Notes under the pieces: model-generated
The model's database searches: none
Told to the model about the DNA's origin: nothing
The model's input: the letters and a program-made list of their open reading frames with translations, nothing else
Made by a program: the position numbers and the translations under genes
Source of the DNA: Streptomyces sp. ASQP_92
GTDB taxonomy: Bacteria > Actinomycetota > Actinomycetes > Streptomycetales > Streptomycetaceae
Assembly: GCF_025399895.1 (NCBI RefSeq)
Contig: NZ_JAODUA010000002.1
Span: forward strand, 372,001 to 436,000
Direction: 5' to 3'
Length of the DNA: 64,000 bases
Shown: positions 1 through 8,800 of the stretch, piece by piece
How positions within the stretch are numbered: the stretch's first letter is position 1
Layout of the letters: each line of letters begins with the position of its first letter

Positions 1-422
1 GCAAGCTCCTGCGGGGCCAACTCCTGCCCGCGGCCCAGCTCCACGAGATGCAGACGACGGTCCCGGTCCGCGACGACAACGGCACGACCGTGATGAACTA
101 CGGCCTGGGCATCTACGCCCTGGACCTGCCGTGCGGACGCTTCTGGGGACATGACGGAGCGGTCTTCGGCGCCGGCACCAGCGTGCTGTCCAGCGCGGAC
201 GGCAGGCGCCAGCTGGCCCTGACCTACAACTTGATGAAGTATCAGAAGGTGGGCGCCGACGGGAAGTTGGAGCCGAGCCCGATCGACGCGGCCCTCAACA
301 CGTTCGCCCTCCAGGCGCTGTGCCCGGCGGGCGCGGGGGAGCGGCCGAGCAGGCCCGCCGCCCCGGTCGTGCCGCTGCCGCGCACCCAGGACCTCGCCCC
401 GATCGCGGCCCCGCGCCACTGA
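1..422 (+). CDS. Secreted serine hydrolase of the beta-lactamase/D-Ala-D-Ala carboxypeptidase family, C-terminal part
   Basis: Only the last ~140 codons are present; the reading frame is open to the left edge, so the SxxK nucleophile motif lies outside the window. The remaining part has the GHDGAVFGAG segment, which fits the third (HxG/KTG) motif of class C beta-lactamase-like serine hydrolases, followed by strands typical of that fold. The Pro-rich tail (about the last 30 residues) is common in secreted Streptomyces members. The family cleaves or transfers peptidoglycan stem peptides or small esters outside the cell; the substrate here cannot be told. A strong hairpin follows the stop. Confidence 0.75.
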   Translation, partial: KLLRGQLLPAAQLHEMQTTVPVRDDNGTTVMNYGLGIYALDLPCGRFWGHDGAVFGAGTSVLSSADGRRQLALTYNLMKYQKVGADGKLEPSPIDAALNTFALQALCPAGAGERPSRPAAPVVPLPRTQDLAPIAAPRH

Positions 423-434
423 TCGTGAGGACAT

Positions 435-472
435 CCGCCCCTCGTGGTCCGGTCTCGGACCCCGAGGGGCGG
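435..472. terminator. Bidirectional rho-independent-type hairpin
   Basis: The arms CCGCCCCTCG (435-444) and CGAGGGGCGG (463-472) pair perfectly. Inside them GGTCCG (446-451) pairs with CGGACC (456-461), with one mismatch between the two blocks and a four-base loop. It sits between two genes that converge, so it can stop transcription from both sides. There is no clear U-tract, as is usual in Streptomyces. Confidence 0.75.
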
Positions 473-493
473 TTCCCGTTGGGCGCTACCCGG

Positions 494-2578
494 TTACTTG
501 CCGAAGGACAGTGCCGCGTGCGAGCTGAGGCCGGGCTTCGGGGTGTTCACGCGGCTGTTGAGCAGGAACACGCGGCCGCCCGACCACGCGAGCCGCGGGG
601 TGAAGAAGTAGCTCTCGGCTCCCGAGGCCGCTTGGGGGCTCTGCAGGAATACCTGGGGGGCGCCGCCCGTCGGCGCGATGCTCGCGACCGCCGCCGCCAG
701 GGCGTGGCCGGAGTGCAGATACACCACCACCTTGCCGTCCTCGACGGCGAGCGGGCGCACCTCGCGGGTCTGGGGAGGAGTCGAGCGCCATTTCTCCTTG
801 CCCGTGTTGAGGTCGACGGCGATGATCTGGGTGCCGTCGGCGCTCTTGGTCATATCCGTCTCGTTGCCGTCGCCGGCGAGATACAGCGTCTGGGCGTCGG
901 CCACCGAGCCATAGCATTCCTCAAGCTCGTCCACGCTCTGGCCGAAGCCGCTGCACACCCCGGGAATCTGGAACTTGGGCTCGAACTGGGAGCGGAGCTT
1001 TCCGTCCGCGGTGAAGGCCAGGATCTTCCAGGTCTTGCCCTCGTGCGGCAGCGCGGTCACCACCAGCGGCTCCACAGAGAGGACCTGGCCGATGCGCCAG
1101 GTCTTGTCGTACTGGTAGCTCCACTTGGGCCTGCCCGTCGCCGGGTCGAGTTCCTGGAGCAGGTCGCCCGGCTGAGCGTTGAGATCGCCCCCGTCGAAGC
1201 AATAGCCCGCGCTGATCAGTCGCACTCCTCCGGCGAACGCCTGCGACGAGCATCCGCCGCTCTTCTGGACGTCGTACAGCTTGTGGCCGTCGACCACGGA
1301 GAACCCGGTCGCGCCGCCCGTCCACGCCACGGCGACGGTGTCGCCCGTGATCGCCATCTTGAGGGTGAGCGCCGAGGTGCCGCGGCGGTCCTCGGTCCTG
1401 ACCGCCTTCCAGCCGGTCTTGCCGGTGGCGAGGTCGACCTGCTGGAGGATGGTGCAGTGCGCGCCCTTGGCGTTGCTCTCCAGGAGCCCGACGACCAGCT
1501 TGTTCTGCGCGGAGGGCGCGCGTGGCACCCCGCACAGGGGGGTGTCGAAGGTGATCTTCCAGCGCTCCTTGCCGTCGGCCGCGCCATAGCCGGCGACTTC
1601 CTTGTACATCGCCCTGGCCACGACGTCTCCGACCCGCCACGGGCCGTACTGCTCGGCGCCCGACTGGGTGAGCGGGGTCTCGTTCTCGTTCAGCCAGACG
1701 CGCGCCTCGCCCGCCTTGATCCCCGCGTTGGGGTCGTAGTCCCCGCCGCCTTCGCCGGTGCCCTTGCCGTTGCCCTGGTCGACGGTCGGCGGACCCGACG
1801 GGGTGGGCGAGGCGTGGGGCGCCGCGGTGGGCGAGCCGCCCTTGTGGCCGTCGACGGCGTAGTACACCCCGCCGCCCACGACCAGGAGTCCCGCCACCAG
1901 CGCGGCGACGATCAACCGGCGTCTGCCGCCGGACTGGCCGCGGGAGGGCGGGGGCGGTATCGAGGCCGGGGGTGCGGGAGGCTGCCCGAAAGCACCGAAC
2001 GGCCCCGGCTGGGGCTGCCCCGGTATGCCGTAGGTGCCTGGCTGTGCCGGGGGCCCAAACGCGCCCGGCTGTACGGGAGTTACATATGCCCCCGGGTGCG
2101 GCGGCCCCGGAGTCGCATAGGGCCCTGACGGTCGTGGAGCCTCATATGGCCCTGACGGTCCCGGAGCCCGATAAGGCCCTGACTGTTCCGGAGTCCCATA
2201 GGGCCCTGGTTGTGGGGGAGCGCCAAAGGCACCCGGCGCCGAGGGAGTTCCATAGGTGACCGGCCGGCCCGGCGCCGCATAGGGCCCCGGTGCTCCCGGA
2301 GTTCCCGAAGCCGCGGGCTGCGCGGGAGGCCCAAAGGTGCCCGGATGTCCGGGAGTTCCATAGGGCCCCGGCTGGTGCTGCTGCGGCGGCTGGGGGTAAG
2401 GGGGCACGGGCGTCGGCCCCGCGGCCGCCGGTTCGGAGCCGAACTGGGCGGGCGGCGGCAGGAGTTGGCCCGGGCCGGGCGGCGGGGCGCCGGTCGGCGG
2501 ACGGGGGGCGGCGTCCGGACGGTTCGGTTCCGCTGTGCCATCGGGTTGTGGCAGTTCACCGGGGTTGCGAGCGGTCAT
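494..2578 (-). CDS. Membrane-anchored PQQ-binding-like beta-propeller protein with Pro-rich cytoplasmic N-terminus
   Basis: About 694 residues when started at the ATG that gives MTARNPGEL. Residues ~1-210 are low-complexity Pro/Gly/Tyr, with repeats of the type PGPYGTP and PGAFGPP. A basic stop sequence and one membrane helix (LIVAALVAGLLVVGGGVYYA) follow, then a Ser/Pro/Thr linker and an extracellular domain of ~420 residues. That domain has the spaced YGAADGKERWK and VDLNTGKEKWR segments typical of PQQ-like propeller blades. Similar proteins are common in Streptomyces and often lie near kinases; the function is unknown. The frame extends upstream, but codon content and the family pattern favour this start. 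A 7-bp hairpin lies just upstream. Confidence 0.8.
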   Translation of the reverse strand: MTARNPGELPQPDGTAEPNRPDAAPRPPTGAPPPGPGQLLPPPAQFGSEPAAAGPTPVPPYPQPPQQHQPGPYGTPGHPGTFGPPAQPAASGTPGAPGPYAAPGRPVTYGTPSAPGAFGAPPQPGPYGTPEQSGPYRAPGPSGPYEAPRPSGPYATPGPPHPGAYVTPVQPGAFGPPAQPGTYGIPGQPQPGPFGAFGQPPAPPASIPPPPSRGQSGGRRRLIVAALVAGLLVVGGGVYYAVDGHKGGSPTAAPHASPTPSGPPTVDQGNGKGTGEGGGDYDPNAGIKAGEARVWLNENETPLTQSGAEQYGPWRVGDVVARAMYKEVAGYGAADGKERWKITFDTPLCGVPRAPSAQNKLVVGLLESNAKGAHCTILQQVDLATGKTGWKAVRTEDRRGTSALTLKMAITGDTVAVAWTGGATGFSVVDGHKLYDVQKSGGCSSQAFAGGVRLISAGYCFDGGDLNAQPGDLLQELDPATGRPKWSYQYDKTWRIGQVLSVEPLVVTALPHEGKTWKILAFTADGKLRSQFEPKFQIPGVCSGFGQSVDELEECYGSVADAQTLYLAGDGNETDMTKSADGTQIIAVDLNTGKEKWRSTPPQTREVRPLAVEDGKVVVYLHSGHALAAAVASIAPTGGAPQVFLQSPQAASGAESYFFTPRLAWSGGRVFLLNSRVNTPKPGLSSHAALSFGK

Positions 2579-2591
2579 GGGCCCAGTGTGA

Positions 2592-2609
2592 CCCGTGGCG
2601 CTCCACGGG
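2592..2609. other. Hairpin in the 5' leader of the propeller gene
   Basis: CCCGTGG (2592-2598) and CCACGGG (2603-2609) form a perfect 7-bp stem with a four-base loop, 13-31 bases upstream of the minus-strand ATG at 2578. It could be an RNA structure near the ribosome site or an operator. No regulator is adjacent. Confidence 0.35.
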
Positions 2610-2760
2610 TGGGAGGACGTTTCATCGGGAGCCTCAACGCATTTCATCGCAGGCGCGGTTGCGGGTGGCCTGATTCGACCGGGCCGTGTTCCCAAGCGCC
2701 GCCGCCGTCCCCATGCTCGGGCGGGGGACCGGCGAAGGAGCGAGAGAGGACGGGTACGCG

Positions 2761-3657
2761 ATGAGCGAAGTCCAGCCGAACGGGCCGGGAGCGTCGGTGG
2801 GGGTGGAAGTGGCGGAGGCCCCCGCCGCACACGCGATGGCGCGGTTCGACGCGATCTACGACCAGCCCGACCCCCGGGCCTACTTCAAGGTCCTGGGCCC
2901 GCTCGCCTACCGCACACCCGGCCACGCCCAACACGTCTTCCGCCGACTGAAACGGGCCCTCTCGACCGGGTCGGCCGCGACACCCCTGACCGTGCTCGAC
3001 CTGTGCTGCTCCTACGGGATCAACGCGGCCCTGCTGAACCACGACGTGACCCTGGAGGACCTGTACGACCGGTACACCTCCCGCGAGGCCGCCTCGATGA
3101 GCACGGCCCAACTGATCGCCTGGGACCGGGAGTTCTTCGCCGCGCGGCGCCTTTCCGATCCGGCTCGCGTCATCGGGCTCGACACCGCCGCCCGGGCCGT
3201 CGCCTATGGGCGTGCCGTCGGGCTGCTCGCGGACGGGTTCGCCGAGAACCTGGAGTCGGCGCCGCCCGGGCCCGCCCTGTGCCGGGCGGCGCGGGACGTC
3301 CGTCTGATCACGGTCACGGGCGGCTCCAGCTTCCTGTCGCACCGCACGTTCAGGCCGCTGCTCTCGGCGGCGCGCCGGCCCGTGTGGGTCGCGTCCTTCG
3401 TCCTGCGCACCGCCTCGTACGTGAACGTCGCGCAGTGCCTCGCCGCGTTCGGCCTCGCCACCGAGCGGGCCGAGCCGACCTTCCCCCAGCGCCGCTTCAT
3501 CGACGAGCGCGAACGGCGCTATGCCATCGACGCGGTGGTCGCGGCCGGCCTCGACCCCGGGGGCAAGGAGGGCGACGGCCACTTCCACACGGCGCTGCAT
3601 CTGTCGCGCCCCACCAGCGATGTGGTGATGACGCCGCTGGACACCCTGGTGCCGTAG
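2761..3657 (+). CDS. Putative class I SAM-dependent methyltransferase
   Basis: 298 residues from the ATG that gives MSEVQPNG, preceded by a purine-rich GAGAGAGGA segment. Residues ~80-100 contain LTVLDLCCSYGINAALL, a divergent version of methyltransferase motif I (xDxGxGxG-like) with Cys-Cys-Ser-Tyr in place of the Gly-rich loop. A second acidic/hydrophobic strand (RVIGLDTAARAVAYG) fits the SAM-ribose motif, and VRLITVTGGSSFLS fits motif IV. The substrate is unknown. It is transcribed away from the PQQ-type gene and ends at a terminator shared with the metalloprotease. Confidence 0.6.
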   Translation: MSEVQPNGPGASVGVEVAEAPAAHAMARFDAIYDQPDPRAYFKVLGPLAYRTPGHAQHVFRRLKRALSTGSAATPLTVLDLCCSYGINAALLNHDVTLEDLYDRYTSREAASMSTAQLIAWDREFFAARRLSDPARVIGLDTAARAVAYGRAVGLLADGFAENLESAPPGPALCRAARDVRLITVTGGSSFLSHRTFRPLLSAARRPVWVASFVLRTASYVNVAQCLAAFGLATERAEPTFPQRRFIDERERRYAIDAVVAAGLDPGGKEGDGHFHTALHLSRPTSDVVMTPLDTLVP

Positions 3658-3668
3658 CACCCGGACAT

Positions 3669-3704
3669 GCCGCTGCCGCCCCACGGTCGCGGGGCGGCAG
3701 CGGC
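3669..3704. terminator. Bidirectional terminator hairpin
   Basis: GCCGCTGCCGCCCC (3669-3682) pairs perfectly with GGGGCGGCAGCGGC (3691-3704) around an eight-base loop. It lies between the stop of the methyltransferase gene (3657) and the stop of the convergent metalloprotease gene (3713). Confidence 0.8.
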
Positions 3705-3712
3705 GTACTCGA

Positions 3713-5497
3713 TCAGCTTCCGGAAGGGGCGTTCGCGGGCGTCACGTTGACGGCGGCCCAGGCCTTGTTCACCGTCGCGTACTCGGTGCTGCTCGCGCCG
3801 TAGAGGTCGGCGGCCGCGCTCAGCGTGGCGGTTCGGGCGCCGTGGAAGTCGGTCGTGGAGACCATGTACCGGGTGAGCGCCCGGTAGAAGATCGCCGTGG
3901 CCTTGTCCCGGCCGATGCCGGCCACCGTGGAGCCGTCGTAGGTCGGCGAGTCGTAGGCCACGCCGTTGATGGTCTTCTTGCCGCTGCCCTCGGCCAGCAG
4001 GTAGTACGCGTGCGAGGAGACGCCGGAGCCGGCGTGGACCTCGGTGTCGTACGACGCCTTGGACCAGTAGTCGACCGTGCCCTCCAGCTTGTCGAGGGAG
4101 GGCTTGTCCAGGCGGCGCAGGAACGTCTGCTGGAGGCCGAGCTTCTCGCCCATCAGGTAGTTGGGCGGGTTGTTCGGGTTGTTGGTCGCGAACTCGACCG
4201 CGCTGCCGAAGATGTCGGCCAGCGACTCGTTCAGCGCGCCGGGCTCGCCGAACTGGTTGTCGTTGGCGTCGACCCGGGTCGGCTGGAGGTTGGCCGTCGC
4301 GTCGACGACGCCGTGGGTGAGCTCGTGGCCGGTGACGTCGAGGACGACCAGGGGCTGCGCGAAGGTCTGCCCGTCACCGTCGCCGTACAGCATGCAGCCG
4401 CAGTCGGAGTCCCAGAAGGCGTTGCCGACGTTGCTGCCGAAGTGCACCAGCGCGTGGGCGCCGGCTCCGTCGTTCTTGATGCCGTTGCGGCCCAGGGTCT
4501 TCTTGTAGAAGTCCAGGGTGCTGGTGATCCCGTACTGCGCCTCGACGGCGGCGGTGGCGCGGTTGGTCGCCTTGCCGGTGCCCCAGCGGTTGGTGGTGCT
4601 GGTGAACGCCTTGCCGCCGGAGAACTGCTCCAGCTGCTTGTTGCCGGCGTCGCGGGTCTCGGTCTGGCCGCGGCTGGGGTCCTTGAGGGTGAACGCGCTC
4701 GCCGCCGTCTGCGTGGTGGTCAGCGGCACGCTGCCGACGAACAGGGACGCGCCGGTGCCGTTCGCCGCCGCCGGGAAGCCGGTCGCCCTGGAGGAGGCGA
4801 ACGGGGCCGGGGAGGAGGATCCCAGCGCGGGGCTGAGCTTCTGGCCGCTCCTGCGGAGCTTGTCCTGGACGCGGGGCGACAGGAAGGAGTCGTCGGCCGG
4901 GGCGTTGCTGAGGACGGTTCCGGTGGCCGCGTCGACGACGACGGTGCGGCTGCCGGACTCGGTGGTGGCGCTGTCCGTCACCTGGATCCGGTAGGCGAGC
5001 GCCGAGTGCCCGGCGCGGGCGTCCACCACGAGCTGGGCGGCGCCCGCGGTGCCCCGGGCGGTGGCGGCGGCCTTGGCCCGGGCCTGTGCGGCCGTCAGCT
5101 TGGCGTCGGTGGTGGCCACCTTCACCTGCTGCCGCAGCGCCCGGGTCACACCGGTGTAGCCGGATCTCTTGTCCAGGTGGATGACCAGGTCCCCGCCGAG
5201 GACGGGGAGGCCGCGGTGCGAGCGGACGAAGCGGACGTGCTGCTTGCCGTCCGGGTCGACCAGTACGTCGGTGGCCGAAAGCGTGTCGTCCTTGCCGACG
5301 CCGGTGTCCGACGCGTGGGCGAGGGCCGCGGTGCGGGCCGCGTCGATCACCGGCTGGAAACCGGCGGTGGCGGCGGGGGCGGTGGCCCCCGGGGTGGCGG
5401 GAGCGGCGAAGGCCGTGGCCCCGCCTCCCGCGGTGATGGTGACGGCCGTGGTGACGGCCAGGGCTATCGCGAGGCTGCGTATGTGGGGTGTACGCAC
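3713..5497 (-). CDS. Secreted M4-family neutral zinc metalloprotease
   Basis: 594 residues; a GTG start with an AAGGA ribosome site nine bases upstream. A Sec signal peptide covers ~1-32 and ends AFA-AP. Residues ~45-200 form a FTP/PepSY-type inhibitory propeptide. The thermolysin-like catalytic domain has the zinc motif HELTH at ~389-393 (VTGHELTHGVVD), the third ligand Glu in ALNESLADIFG ~30 residues later, and the conserved C-terminal His region HAGSGVSSHAYYLL. All key residues are present, so it should be an active extracellular protease after propeptide removal. It converges on the methyltransferase gene and diverges from the HTH-WD40 gene. Confidence 0.93.
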   Translation of the reverse strand: MRTPHIRSLAIALAVTTAVTITAGGGATAFAAPATPGATAPAATAGFQPVIDAARTAALAHASDTGVGKDDTLSATDVLVDPDGKQHVRFVRSHRGLPVLGGDLVIHLDKRSGYTGVTRALRQQVKVATTDAKLTAAQARAKAAATARGTAGAAQLVVDARAGHSALAYRIQVTDSATTESGSRTVVVDAATGTVLSNAPADDSFLSPRVQDKLRRSGQKLSPALGSSSPAPFASSRATGFPAAANGTGASLFVGSVPLTTTQTAASAFTLKDPSRGQTETRDAGNKQLEQFSGGKAFTSTTNRWGTGKATNRATAAVEAQYGITSTLDFYKKTLGRNGIKNDGAGAHALVHFGSNVGNAFWDSDCGCMLYGDGDGQTFAQPLVVLDVTGHELTHGVVDATANLQPTRVDANDNQFGEPGALNESLADIFGSAVEFATNNPNNPPNYLMGEKLGLQQTFLRRLDKPSLDKLEGTVDYWSKASYDTEVHAGSGVSSHAYYLLAEGSGKKTINGVAYDSPTYDGSTVAGIGRDKATAIFYRALTRYMVSTTDFHGARTATLSAAADLYGASSTEYATVNKAWAAVNVTPANAPSGS

Positions 5498-5892
5498 GGT
5501 GGGGGGTCCTTAGTGGTGCGGGGGCGGTCGGCTCAACCGCCCGTACGCACGGTGCTGTTGTGCACCGCGGGGACCATGAGGTCCCGGCCGGAACCCTGCT
5601 ATGCCTGGCATGAACATGTAAAGGGGGATGATCGAATTCCGTGCTCCCGGAACCCAGATTTAACAATCAACGGTCATCCGGGTGGCCAAAAGGTGTCCAA
5701 CACCTCGCCCACCGGCCCAGATGCGAGATCGGCCGGAAAGGTTGCCTCGCACACGCGCGTTCCGCACGGCGCCGGGTGACGTATCACCGGCTTGCCGAAC
5801 GAACCCGGCGGCCACGTCCGTTGGTGACCGGAACCGGACGAAGTTCATCCTTTTCCGGCGTACGCCCCGCCCGTCACGGAAAGGTAGGGGGC
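5498..5892. other. Intergenic region between divergent genes
   Basis: 395 bases with no convincing gene. It must hold the promoters of the metalloprotease (minus) and the HTH-STAND-WD40 gene (plus). A locally AT-richer stretch at ~5595-5680 is the likeliest promoter area. Short reading frames here show no recognisable product. Confidence 0.5.
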
Positions 5893-8800
5893 GTGCCAAC
5901 GGACGACGAAACGGCCGACGGATTCGCAGCCGAGCTGCGGCGCCTGCGAGGCCTGCGCAAGGTGTCCCTCACCGGACTGGCCCGCTCGATCCACTACAGC
6001 AAGGGATACCTCAGCAAGATCGAGAACGGCAGCAAGCCCCCCACCCTCGACGTGGCCCGCCGCTGCGACGACGCGCTCGACGCGGGAGGCACCCTCCTGC
6101 GCCTGGTCCCCGAACCGGCGGCCGTCCCCGCGCCCCGCACCGCCCAGGGTGGCCCCGCCGAGACGGACCTGTGCCCCTACCGGGGCCTCGCCGCCTACGG
6201 TCCCCAGGACGCCGAGTGGTTCTACGGCCGCGAGAGCGCGACCGCCGAACTCACGGGCCGGCTCGCCGAACGCATGGGCCGCGGGCCGCTCGCCGTCGTC
6301 GCGCCCTCCGGCGCCGGAAAGTCCTCGCTCCTCCAGGCCGGGCTGCTGCCCGCGCTGCGCCGCGGCGCCCTGCCCGTTCCCGGCTCGGGCCTGTGGCCCG
6401 TCGTCGTGTGCACCCCGACCGCCCACCCGTTCAAGGAACTCCTGCGCTGCGCGGCCGACGTGCTCGGCTCGGCCGGCGCGGAGATCACCCCCGAGACGCT
6501 GGTGCGACGGCCCGCCACCCTGCTCGACGCGTCCGCCGAACGCGGCGGCGGAGGCGGCCTCGTCCTGCTGGTCGACCAGTTCGAGGAGGCCTTCACCCTC
6601 TGCGAGAACGACCGCGAGCGCCGCGACTTCGTCGCCGTGCTCCACGCCCTGGCCACCGCACGCGCCGCCGACGGCACCACCGCGCGCACCGCGGTCGTGG
6701 TCGGTCTGCGCGCCGACTTCTGCGGCCGCTGCCTCGACCACCCCCGCCTCGTGGAAGTCTTCACCCACGGCCTGTTCGCGCTCGGCCCGATGTCCGGCGC
6801 CCAACTGCGCCAGGCCATCACCGGCCCCGCCGAACGCGCCGGACTCAGCCTCGAACCCGGCCTGGTGGAACTGCTGTTGAGGGATCTGGGCACCGACTCG
6901 GCGGCCTCCGTCGGCTCGCTCCCGCTGCTCGCCCACGCCCTGCTCGTCACCTGGCAGCAGCGCACCAGCCGCACCCTGACCGTGGCCGGCTACGAGACGA
7001 CGGGCGGCATCCACGGCGCCGTCGCCCGCACCGCCGAATCCGTCTACGGACGGCTCGACCCGGCCGAACAACTGGCTGCGCGCCGGCTGCTCGTCCGCCT
7101 CGTCCACGTCGCGGACGACACCGCCCAGACCCGTAAACCCGTCGAACGCGAGCTGCTGATCCGGCAGTTGGGCGACCCCGAGCCCGGCACCCGGGCCCTC
7201 GACGCCTTCGTGCGGGCCCGCCTGGTGACCGCGGGCAGCGAAACGGTGGAGATCACCCATGAGGCGCTGCTGCACGCCTGGCCCCGGCTGCGCGGCTGGA
7301 TCGACGCCGACCGCTCGGGCCTGGTACTGCGCCAGGAGGTCTTCGACGCCGCCACCCAGTGGGTACGAGCGGGCCGCGACCCGAGCCTGCTCTACCGCGG
7401 CAGCCGGCTCGCGGCCGTCCGCGACCACGCGCGACATGCACAGCACATCGGTCAACTCGGCCCACAGGAAAGGGAGTTCATCAAGGCGTGCGAAGCCGAG
7501 GAAGGGCGTGGAGTGCGCGGCGCGCGACGCCAGGTCCGCATCCGCCGCACCCTGCTCGTCACCCTGGCCGGCCTCCTCGCGCTCGCGGTGACGGCCGGGG
7601 CACTCGCCTTCCAGCAGAGCCGGCGCGCCCTGCGGGAGAGCCGCACCGCCCAGTCGCAGGCCCTGGCCGTGCGCTCCGGCGCGCTCGCGGCCGGTCAGCC
7701 GGAGGCCTCGATGCTGCTCGCCGCCGACGCCTACCGCACCGACCGCACCCCGCAGGCGCGCGGCGCCCTGCTCAGCACCCAGGCGCAGTACTTCGACGGA
7801 CGGCTGCGCGAGCACACGGGGCCCGTCAACGCGGTGGCCTTCAGCCCCGACGGCAAGACCCTCGCCTCGGCGAGCTCCGACGCCACCGTGAAGCTGTGGG
7901 ACCCCGCGAGCCACCGCGTCACCGCCACCCTGACCGGCCACACCGGCGCGGTCACCTCACTCGCCTACAGCGCCGACGGCACCCGCATCGCGACGGCGGG
8001 CGCCGACGGCACCGTACGGCTGTGGAACACGGCCACCCACCGCATGACCGCGACCCTGCCCGGACACCAAGGGGCCGTCCGCTCCGTGGCGTTCAGCCCG
8101 GACGGCCGCACCCTCGTATCGGGCGGAACCGACCACACCGTACGGCTGTGGAACGTGTTCGACGCCACCGCGCGCGCGGTGCTGGCCGGACACGGCGACG
8201 CGGTCATGGCGGTGGCCTTCAGCCCCGACGGACACAGCGTGGCCTCCGCCTCGGCCGACCGCACCGTGCGGGTCTGGAACGTGACGGGCGGCGCGCCGCC
8301 GACGGTCCTCACCGGCCACAGCGACCAGGTGCTCGGCGTGGCCTTCAGTCCCGACGGCCACACCCTCGCGTCCGGCGGCGCGGATCGCACCGTACGGCTG
8401 TGGAACCTGCCCGACGCGTCGGTGCGCGCGATCCTGACCGGGCACAGCGACGACGTCAACGCCGTCGCCTTCAACCGGGCCGGAGACACCGTCATCAGCG
8501 CCGGCGGCGACGGCACCGTCAAACTGTGGGACGCCGTCAACCACCGCGTGGTCGCCACCCTGTCCGGCCACACCGACTACGTCCTCGCGGTCGCCGCCGG
8601 ACCGGACGAACGCCTGGCCACCGGCGGCTTCGACCAGTCCGTGGTGCTGTGGGACCTGGGCCGCTCGGCGCTCACCGCACGGCCGTTCACCGAGGCGTGG
8701 CAGTCCGCCTTCTCGCCCGACGGGGGCCTGCTCGCCTCGGCGCAGGCCGACCGCACCGTACGGCTGTGGGACGTGCCCCGCCACCGGCTGCGCGCCACGT

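Noticed and set aside
320..2128. Long open plus-strand frame opposite the PQQ-type gene
   Set aside because: It is the antisense shadow of the 494-2578 gene. It is Arg/Gly/Ala-rich with no domain, while the minus strand has a clear domain layout.
3842..5779. 645-codon plus-strand frame opposite the metalloprotease
   Set aside because: The minus strand carries the full M4 protease with signal, propeptide and zinc site. The plus frame is Gly/Val/Arg-rich antisense sequence.
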